Source: Microbulbifer litoralis (lineage in GTDB: Bacteria > Pseudomonadota > Gammaproteobacteria > Pseudomonadales > Cellvibrionaceae). Taken from it: 64,000 bases of DNA. The DNA lies in assembly GCF_023634065.1 (NCBI RefSeq), contig NZ_JALKCV010000012.1, forward strand, positions 62,001-126,000. Direction: 5' to 3'. Positions 58,601 to 64,000 of the stretch are shown here, piece after piece (the stretch's first letter is position 1; each line of letters begins with the position of its first letter). The notes below the pieces were generated by a model that was not told the DNA's origin, did not search any database, and saw nothing but the letters and a program-made list of their open reading frames with translations. The position numbers and the translations under genes were made by a program.

Positions 58601-59207
58601 ACGACGATCCGAACCCCAGGAAAATAACGGTATCATTCCCCGAATGCCCGGTGACCGATTCCGGCATGGTCCCGAATGCCACATCCTGGATCTGTTCGTC
58701 AGAGTTGATTGACACGAGCGAACTCAGAAGCGGTATATATAAACGATTTCTGCCCTCCCACTGGTAAATCAGCGCAAAGGATACCTCTTCCGCATTCCAT
58801 ATTCCGCTGCGTATTTTCCTGAAACTCATGCCGGAATTGAATACAATACCGGCCGTCAAATCCTGCCACGCAGGGTTGTCCGGCAAAGGGCCGGACGACA
58901 CTACCCGGTAGATCTTGCTGGACCCGATAAGGTAGATATAGAGACTGTTGCCAAGGGTCACGACGGAAAAGTCGACGATCGATACCGGGGTTTCCAGTCG
59001 CGAAGCCTTCCAACTGGTCAGAGAGGACTCATCGCTGACAATCTGGTAAAGGGCGCCATCGTTGCCAATGGTAAAAACATACAGGCGACCGCTATCATCC
59101 GATACCGACTCTATTTTTGATGCACCGGCAACCGGCGCACTCTCCAACATATTCTCCATCAGGCGGGACTGGATATCGTAGCGCAGGTTATAATCCTGTT
59201 CTGTCAT
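55689..59207 (-). CDS. Very large protein of unknown function with tectonin-like propeller and helical/hydrophobic C-terminal region (1172 aa)
   Basis: Not recognised. There is no signal peptide. Residues ~25-360 look like a beta-propeller of tectonin/tachylectin-like repeats (GRLYVFTIGNDGALYQIVSD; GYPHLFAISENGRELFHIWQ). An Ig-like segment follows (RVQVLDVDDYGNDSPVPHKP). Residues ~560-720 are dominated by amphipathic helices (LWNAIRQEITELRCVLVSKV, VEIAQQVVDVIQG, LFEWLGTLFDWSDILNTHDA). The C-terminus has a glycine-rich hydrophobic stretch (VVGGTGLVAIYSVGGAVVVG, ~1138-1160) that could enter a membrane. A good AAGGAG site precedes the ATG. Lectin-like repeats plus helices and a hydrophobic end would fit a toxin or pore former, but this is speculation. 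Confidence 0.75.
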   Translation of the reverse strand: MTEQDYNLRYDIQSRLMENMLESAPVAGASKIESVSDDSGRLYVFTIGNDGALYQIVSDESSLTSWKASRLETPVSIVDFSVVTLGNSLYIYLIGSSKIYRVVSSGPLPDNPAWQDLTAGIVFNSGMSFRKIRSGIWNAEEVSFALIYQWEGRNRLYIPLLSSLVSINSDEQIQDVAFGTMPESVTGHSGNDTVIFLGFGSSWEVVSTRGEAHQNNNTGIDNFSVEYDNGLLLSVAASLPNGSAAVLGPDGSFTVLDGPASAALGVSQYPEEIGSNPMVFTVSPGGGLFYSVRDAENTTEWTQLLPLGGALLNGREQLTVCRDSNGYPHLFAISENGRELFHIWQDMESTDWRLAPVSIDYESEVVNFSSYTTRVQVLDVDDYGNDSPVPHKPVRITATDYLSAVINGRSYQLNPDQAVVCETNAAGCLTVARLTLALSTPSLTLSSDGLPDVMVQSETYIADALSKPDTPEALASILSGAHTRVTGQKVVIADEDTILAVSQAIYQCADYINTGLDQAGSGVLTQRTRGSGAVPVREGAPLPNQLDLSAIDDHHWVIHFEDGRASFRWLEASEVASSACAQGQSAEGWTWGTLWNAIRQEITELRCVLVSKVSNALNVVVKFVVDGVETVFSYVVEIAQQVVDVIQGCLESIGTAFRTLFEWLGTLFDWSDILNTHDAIRILFTKYLDYLDSLAQSSEEKVSAFFDEAIANFQQDWNQLLGAGASTTMGGLQQQVAAETGVADTGSPHSNWLQDQLVNQAQYAGSVGSPAGTIPPAYQENAESFTTSLAASLDEQAGNGEGTISEELAQTLGQLFVDQNIKDIPLNDLVATIGDEIIEEGLDAVKSVILEAIDVLDDGLRTFKTVCTSEWNVPLVSKMYQKVAGSPLTLLDLCALVAAIPVTATYKSVETGVDVLNGEPVPNPPAQPFSDEALCVMSQLTPDQLYGGAPIDWSSLSSSCGQSSLVVAGQVQDVSTEKLPQLLQGIFGLINDAVFGLNFSLAAVNDFARQPAINGVREALNLVSGACTYPFYQSASTSDEVQEAKVGLWGAKLTFTMFNLPAIWYFPGEALRVVYPIMKSLEGCIQLGYSLNIPHVESGGEHYYEPASIQNYCSCVIPMSGVIRPGLVALTDTGPGAVVGGTGLVAIYSVGGAVVVGLNTYQALTNIAEAAD

Positions 59208-59545
59208 GGATATATTCTCCTTATTTCCATTATTAGAAAAAATGCGGAATAACTATCCCCTTACAGCACACTCAATACCAGAGTCGGGGCAGCAAACAGG
59301 AAGATAATGGCACATCGATAATCGGGTGGGAGAATATCGCGACGCCGCAAACAGCGGCACGCCGTTAGCTTAATATTTACGAAAACGCATTCGAACAGGT
59401 TTTCCGAAAATACGAATAACGCTGATAAACCCTGTATCCAGTTCGTAGAGTCGTCTTTCCGGACTCGATCCGGAATGACGACTGCGATGGGTGGTTTTGG
59501 CCAAAACAGTTTTGAGACAACTGACAAGTCGATTCAAGGGGGAAC
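59208..59545. other. Intergenic region with a family B half-element
   Basis: No gene supported. The only recognised content is the compact family B palindrome at 59448-59480 (TCCGGACTCGATCCGGAATG). A 88-codon frame crossing it has no plausible ribosome-binding site or homology. Confidence 0.55.
59448..59480. repeat. Compact family B palindromic repeat
   Basis: CGTCTTTCCGGACTCGATCC then GGAATGACG: both arms of family B joined with no centre, between two minus-strand genes. Confidence 0.7.
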
Positions 59546-61270
59546 TCAGAGGACATCCGGCTCCACGATATTCACGGCACCTCCATCGTCATATTGGCAC
59601 GCGGCTCCCCCACAGACAGCATACCGGTTCCGCCCCCGCTGCTTGGCCAGGTAGAGAGCGGAATCCGCCGCCTCGAACAGCTGCATCGGCAGACTGAAGT
59701 GGTTGCCCTCGAGGCTTGCCACACCGATGCTGGTGGTCAGGGCCACGCCGTTCGGGTGCAGCTCCGCGATGGTGCCCACCAGCCGCTTCGCCAGCACCAC
59801 TGCCTGCTCTCCGTTTGTGCGCGGCAGCAGTATCACAAACTCCTCGCCGCCATAGCGGCAGGCCGTGACCGGCTTGCGGATCTGCCGCCGGATAAGCTGC
59901 CCGACAGCCTCAATCACGGAATCGCCCCTGCGGTGGCCGTAGCGGTCGTTGATCTCCTTGAAGTGATCCAGGTCTATCACCAGCAAGGAAAGCTGGGTCC
60001 CGGAACGCGCGGCGAAACTGAATTCGCGCGACAGCTGCTCCTCAAAGAAGCGGCGGTTATACAGGCTCGAGAGTTCATCGATATAGCCCCGCTTGCGAAT
60101 CAGCCGCACGCGCGCACCCAGTGCCAGCGAAAGCAACACCATTTCAATCAGCGCCGCCACCTGGAAGGCGTTGTGGGTAAAGCCATTGTGTGGCAGCAGG
60201 CCAAAGGTTTTCAGGATATAGATGATGACACTGGCAATCAGCGTTGCCCACCCCATCATGAAATAGCGGGCGGAAACCGATCCGCGTATTACACTGACCG
60301 TACCCATCGCAAACAGCAGCAAACCGACGAGCAGCGCAAATACCGTAAAGGCCGTGACTACCGGCCGGTAACCAACCAGTGGCGCGACGGCAAGCATCGG
60401 GATCAGCATAAACTGTATCGCCCGTGCGATCCGGTCTATACGCGGTGCCAACTGGGCCGCCGTGCAGACTTCCCGGGCAAAGCGGGTGGCGAATACCAGG
60501 GAGAGCGCGAGCAACACAATCAGGCTCCAGTTGCCGAGCCATGGATTGTCGGGCCAGGCGAAGTGGAAAGCCACACCGTTGATCACCGCAAAGTAGAGAC
60601 CGTAGCTGAGTGCATAGCCCATGTAGTAGACATAGGCCCTGTCCCGCACGGCAATAAACAGGAACAGGTTGTAGAGCACCAGCACCAGGAAGCCGCCATA
60701 GTAGATACCGAGCAGAAACTGCTCCACGCTCATCCGCGCCAGGAAGGCACTCTCACTGCTGACAGCCAGGCCAATATTCAATGCCCCCTGGGTCTCGTAG
60801 CGCAGGTAGTAGGTCCGCTCACTCGCCGGCGGTAGCGCTACCGGGAAAACGAAATCCCGCAGTACCAGTGGGCGGCTGGAGAAGGCACGCCGGTCGCCGG
60901 TGGATATATGCCGCCAGCCACCGCGGCCATCCGGCGCCCAGAAATCCAGGTAATCGATCAGCGGGTAGTCCTGGCGGACCAGTAGCGAAAGGGGGTTGTC
61001 CGTCGGGTTGCGCAGGGTGAATGCCACCCAGTAAGTGGAGGAGGTATAACCGAAATTGGCCGCCGCCCGGTTCCACGGCTGCAACCTGTCACCAAACTCC
61101 GGGGAGCGTACCTGGCCGAAATCCAGCTTCCCCTGCGGATCCTCCAGCAGGCGCAGCCGGGGTATCAGGGAAGTCGGTTGCAGATCCGGGGAAACCGTCA
61201 GGGTCCCCGCCTGTGCCCAACCGCACAGGCAAAGCAGAAGTATTCCCCACAAGATATAAGCCAGCTTCAT
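59546..61270 (-). CDS. Diguanylate cyclase with 7TMR-DISM sensor
   Basis: Inner-membrane c-di-GMP synthase of 574 residues. A signal peptide (LLCLCGWAQA) leads to a periplasmic 7TMR-DISMED2-like domain (~30-170; FGYTSSTYWVAFTLRNPTDN, YYLRYETQGALNIGL). Seven membrane helices (~185-390) follow. The GGDEF domain has RRFFEEQLSREF, LSLLVIDLDHFKEINDRYGH and the active-site GGEEF at residues 474-478. No EAL domain is present. DISM extracellular domains are thought to bind carbohydrates, so this could tie c-di-GMP levels to the surrounding polysaccharide enzymes (inference). Confidence 0.94.
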   Translation of the reverse strand: MKLAYILWGILLLCLCGWAQAGTLTVSPDLQPTSLIPRLRLLEDPQGKLDFGQVRSPEFGDRLQPWNRAAANFGYTSSTYWVAFTLRNPTDNPLSLLVRQDYPLIDYLDFWAPDGRGGWRHISTGDRRAFSSRPLVLRDFVFPVALPPASERTYYLRYETQGALNIGLAVSSESAFLARMSVEQFLLGIYYGGFLVLVLYNLFLFIAVRDRAYVYYMGYALSYGLYFAVINGVAFHFAWPDNPWLGNWSLIVLLALSLVFATRFAREVCTAAQLAPRIDRIARAIQFMLIPMLAVAPLVGYRPVVTAFTVFALLVGLLLFAMGTVSVIRGSVSARYFMMGWATLIASVIIYILKTFGLLPHNGFTHNAFQVAALIEMVLLSLALGARVRLIRKRGYIDELSSLYNRRFFEEQLSREFSFAARSGTQLSLLVIDLDHFKEINDRYGHRRGDSVIEAVGQLIRRQIRKPVTACRYGGEEFVILLPRTNGEQAVVLAKRLVGTIAELHPNGVALTTSIGVASLEGNHFSLPMQLFEAADSALYLAKQRGRNRYAVCGGAACQYDDGGAVNIVEPDVL

Positions 61271-61553
61271 CCCTTAAAGCCCGTGTGATCGTACAGCGGT
61301 TATCCTTGAGGCTCTGCTTCCCTGCGCGGCCGATTGGCGTCAATATTACCACAGGCAACATCGGCGACTGGTGCTTATTAGTGGTCATCACAGACCGCGG
61401 AGCTGTCCTTCAGAAAAAAAGTGACATTTTTCCGGCTGACGTCTACTACTGCCAGAAACTACTCAGGGAGGGGGATCGGGGAGGAGAGCCGGCGGGGTCC
61501 CGCCGGACCCGGAACCTGCATCGCGCAGGCCCCGGGTGTACGGGATCAGCAGA

Positions 61554-63107
61554 TTACTTCAGGCTGACCACCAGTACAGATTTGGCCGGGATCTCCAGCA
61601 CCAGGTTTCCGCTGTCGGCACTGGCATTGTAGCCGGCCGGCTCCACGGAATCGGGGTCGTCGAATGTATTGCGCGCATCCATCGCACCCGCCGTCAGCAG
61701 TTGCCCCGTCGCCCCGCTGATCTCGGCACCTTTCACATCGACCGCCACCTGCTGCGCGGCCCCGGGGTCCAGGTTGACCAGCGACAGGTACAACTGGCCG
61801 TCTTTACCGCGGGCGGCCGACGCACTGACCGCGGGCAACGTCTTGCCGCCCTGCTGGTAACTGTGCAGGTTGCCGATTTCCAGCGGCAGCGAGGTCGCAT
61901 CCTGGAACACCTTGTACATGCCGTAGGTGTGGTAGGTCGGGGTAAGGACCATCTCTTCCCCGTCTGTGAGGATCATCGCCTGCAGGACATTCACCATCTG
62001 CGCAATGTTGGTCATACGCACGCGATCCGCGTGGCGGTGGAAGATATTGAAATTGAGCGCGGCGACCAGTGCATCCCGCAGGGTATTCTGCTGGTAGAGG
62101 AATCCGGGTTCCCTGCCCTCTTCCGGGTTGTACCAGGTGCCCCACTCGTCCACGTAAAAACCGATTTCGTTTTCCGGGTCGTTCTTGTCCAACACTTTCT
62201 TGTTGTTGCGGATGAACTCATCCATGCGCAGCGTCTGCCACAGGGTCGAGGCCCACTGGTCCTCACCGAAACCGGTGGACTCGCCCTTGTCATCCCATTC
62301 GCCGGTGGGCAGGGTATAGAAATGGAAGCTGATGCCATCCATCTGTCGCTGGATATTCTTGCTCAGCACATCGGTCCACTCGGTGTCCGCCGTGTGGCCG
62401 CCGCTGGCGACAAATTTTGGTTCACTGCCGCGAGGGGTTTTCAGGAAGGTGGCGAAGTGATTGTAGAGATCGGAATAGTACTCCGGGCGCATATGGCCAC
62501 CGCAGCCCCAGGCCTCATTGCCGACCCCGAAGTAGGCCACATCCCAGGGTTCCTCGCGACCGTTCCTGCGGCGCTCTTCCACGACCGCGGATTGACTGTC
62601 GCCAGTCATATACTCCAGCCACTCGGCCATCTCCCGCGGATTGCCGGTGCCCAGGTTGCCGTTGACATAGGCATCGGCACCGAGCAACTCCACCAGCTCG
62701 AAAAATTCGTGGGTACCGAAAGCGTTGTCCTCGGGCACGCCGCCCCAGTGGGTGTTGACCCGGACCGGGCGCGCATCGCGCGGACCGATACCATCGCGCC
62801 AGCGATACTCATCGGCGAAGCAACCGCCGGGCCAGCGAACCAGCGGCACCCGGATATCCCGCAGTGCCTCGATCACATCGGTGCGAAAACCGTGAATATT
62901 ATCGATATCGGAGTCTTCCCCGACCCAGATACCGCCGTAGATACCGCGGCCCAGGTGCTCGGCAAACTGTCCGTAAATATCGCGGTTGATGGTCGCACCG
63001 GGCCTGGTGCTGTCGATTTCGATACGGGTCATGGGCTCCTGCGCCTGCGACGCCATGGATAGGCAACAGGCACCAGCTGCCAGCCAGTTTGTCAGTTTTT
63101 TGCTCAT
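61554..63107 (-). CDS. GH51 alpha-L-arabinofuranosidase, exported
   Basis: Releases terminal arabinofuranose from arabinan and arabinoxylan fragments. The 517-residue protein has a signal peptide (LAAGACCLSMASQAQ). The (beta/alpha)8 domain shows INRDIYGQFAEHLGRGIYGG, VPLVRWPGGCFADEYRWRDG, acid/base Glu198 in FGVGNEAWGCGG, and nucleophile Glu321 in FYVDEWGTWYNPEEG. A C-terminal beta-sandwich follows (ETHxx-type PTYHTYGMYKVFQ to ILVVSLK-like SVLVVSLK). It would act after the GH43 arabinanase in the same periplasmic or cell-surface pathway. A GAGAG purine stretch precedes the ATG. Confidence 0.95.
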   Translation of the reverse strand: MSKKLTNWLAAGACCLSMASQAQEPMTRIEIDSTRPGATINRDIYGQFAEHLGRGIYGGIWVGEDSDIDNIHGFRTDVIEALRDIRVPLVRWPGGCFADEYRWRDGIGPRDARPVRVNTHWGGVPEDNAFGTHEFFELVELLGADAYVNGNLGTGNPREMAEWLEYMTGDSQSAVVEERRRNGREEPWDVAYFGVGNEAWGCGGHMRPEYYSDLYNHFATFLKTPRGSEPKFVASGGHTADTEWTDVLSKNIQRQMDGISFHFYTLPTGEWDDKGESTGFGEDQWASTLWQTLRMDEFIRNNKKVLDKNDPENEIGFYVDEWGTWYNPEEGREPGFLYQQNTLRDALVAALNFNIFHRHADRVRMTNIAQMVNVLQAMILTDGEEMVLTPTYHTYGMYKVFQDATSLPLEIGNLHSYQQGGKTLPAVSASAARGKDGQLYLSLVNLDPGAAQQVAVDVKGAEISGATGQLLTAGAMDARNTFDDPDSVEPAGYNASADSGNLVLEIPAKSVLVVSLK

Positions 63108-63440
63108 GCTTTTCTCTCGCTTTATTGATTATTGATTATTGAAAAAGGAGCCAGTGGAAAACGTAGCGAGCGGGTGGCTGGTGGTGACCGCCGGAGCAGA
63201 GGAAGCGGAGTGTACTCTAGTACATGAGCATTCCGAGCACCGCCGGACGCCGCCAGGCGCACGCGCAGTAGTTTTACGCAGGCTCCGTTAAAAAAAAGGT
63301 GGTATACATCACAGATGCAACCACCCAAGCCCGATAGGAAACAGACGCGAACAACAAACCATCAATACCGGTATGGCAGGCGAAAGAGCAATCCTCTGTA
63401 CCCTGTCGCCAGCGCGGCCCGCTCTTGCCGGTGACTTCTT
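63108..63440. other. Intergenic region with an imperfect palindrome
   Basis: No gene supported. A long imperfect palindrome is centred at 63217-63218 (arms 63188-63216 and 63219-63246, around TGTACT-CT-AGTACA). A TTTATTGATTATTGATTATT repeat lies just upstream of the GH51 gene. Confidence 0.5.
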
Positions 63441-64000
63441 TTACCCTCTCGCGGGAATCCTGCGCAGCTGGAATTTCTGGCAATCACTGTCCGCCGCGGG
63501 TGCCTGGGCGAATTCCGTGCCTTCGGCCAACCCGCAGTGCGCCAGGTCCAGGCTGTGCTTGCTCTCGCGGTTGACGATACGCAGGCTGCCGTCGGCCAGC
63601 GGCTCCATGCGCCACTGGCTGCTGGTGCCGTCGCAACTACCCGGCACTGCGGCCGCGCCGGGCACTACCGCACCATCGGCAATGGTCATGCACTGGTCCC
63701 CGGAGCGCAGGTTTACAAAGCCCTGCTCCACCGGTTCGGCGCGCCAGCGCTGGCAGTGACTGCCGTTCCAGGCGCCCTGGTCGATGGCGTCGCCACTGCA
63801 GCTCTGCAACACTCGGCCACTTTGCACGCTGGCGATGGCAACCTCTTCCGCCGGCTGCAGGCGCCACTGGTCACAACCGTCATAGCTGCAATTGGCAGCC
63901 GCCAGCGGTTGGCCGGTCTGGCGGTTGACCAGTTCCACCCAGCCGTTTTCATCCTGTTTCAGTTCCCAGCGCTGGGCTGCGGTATTGGCCCAGGGAGCGA
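63441..64000 (-). CDS. Ricin B-type lectin (beta-trefoil) C-terminal part of a larger protein, 5' end outside window
   Basis: The frame is open to the window edge, so this is the last ~186 residues of a longer protein. It shows beta-trefoil repeats with Q-x-W motifs (NTAAQRWELK, CSYDGCDQWRLQPAEE, NGSHCQRWRAEP, CDGTSSQWRMEP, SDCQKFQLR) and several cysteines, typical of ricin-type CBM13 modules. In this setting it is most likely the binding module of another secreted glycoside hydrolase such as an arabinan- or xylan-active enzyme, but the catalytic part is not visible. A GTG at 63938 is only an internal codon. Confidence 0.82.
   Translation of the reverse strand, partial: APWANTAAQRWELKQDENGWVELVNRQTGQPLAAANCSYDGCDQWRLQPAEEVAIASVQSGRVLQSCSGDAIDQGAWNGSHCQRWRAEPVEQGFVNLRSGDQCMTIADGAVVPGAAAVPGSCDGTSSQWRMEPLADGSLRIVNRESKHSLDLAHCGLAEGTEFAQAPAADSDCQKFQLRRIPARG

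Noticed and set aside
59261..59527. 88-codon minus-strand frame
   Set aside because: Crosses a family B repeat and has no recognisable start signal or homology.

Overview
The window looks like a chromosome segment of a GC-rich marine gammaproteobacterium that degrades plant polysaccharides, most like Microbulbifer or another Cellvibrio/Saccharophagus relative. That guess rests on the gammaproteobacterial housekeeping genes (alaA, epmC, pdxB, mnmC, fldB, trmL, recQ, yheU), on secreted enzymes whose CBM2 and CBM60 modules are joined by long serine linkers, and on the many large TonB-dependent receptors. No rRNA, tRNA, CRISPR array or intact insertion sequence was found. The window begins inside alaA and ends inside a gene for a ricin-type lectin protein.

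Layout. (1) 1-10.4 kb is housekeeping: the 3' part of alaA; a minus-strand operon epmC-xni-pdxB-(NAD-kinase-like)-(methyltransferase); tusA, yheU and a GcvR-like ACT protein. (2) 10.8-27.4 kb is an unusual accessory locus. It holds an ECF sigma factor and FecR-type anti-sigma factor, two paralogous TonB-dependent receptors (one with an STN signalling domain), a 1429-residue lipoprotein made of three tandem modules, a 406-residue secreted protein that is a single copy of that module, a small secreted protein, and the 3' remnant of a further copy. Three transcription units share a bipartite promoter-like signal (TGTCGC, 17-18 bp, GTC). A seven-unit, 133-bp tandem repeat array sits inside the locus. 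(3) 27.9-38.4 kb is again housekeeping: trmL, fldB, mnmC, a DUF502 membrane protein, a glutaminyl cyclase, recQ, and an omega-amino-acid:pyruvate aminotransferase next to mmsA (beta-alanine to acetyl-CoA). (4) 38.5-64 kb is a hemicellulose region: a Gfo/Idh/MocA oxidoreductase, two TonB-dependent receptors of the TIGR01782 type, a GH43 arabinanase lipoprotein, a CBM2-CBM60-CE15 glucuronoyl esterase, a GH11-CBM60-CE4 xylanase/acetylxylan esterase, a GH51 arabinofuranosidase, a diguanylate cyclase, and a 1172-residue protein of unknown function.

How the parts fit. In the hemicellulose region, surface enzymes would cut arabinan and (glucurono)arabinoxylan, the two receptors would import the oligosaccharides, and GH51 would release arabinose. 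Both receptor genes carry the same 80-bp upstream module with identical internal spacing, so they are probably co-regulated. A perfect LacI-family-type operator lies upstream of the xylanase gene. In the 10.8-27.4 kb locus the simplest model is a Fec-like signalling circuit: substrate binding by the STN receptor activates the sigma factor, which turns on the second receptor and the extracellular beta-helix-like proteins. The substrate is unknown. This is the best candidate here for a little-described system.

The intergenic DNA is rich in several palindromic repeat families (called A to D below). At least two copies sit at 3' ends of genes and supply the stop codon.
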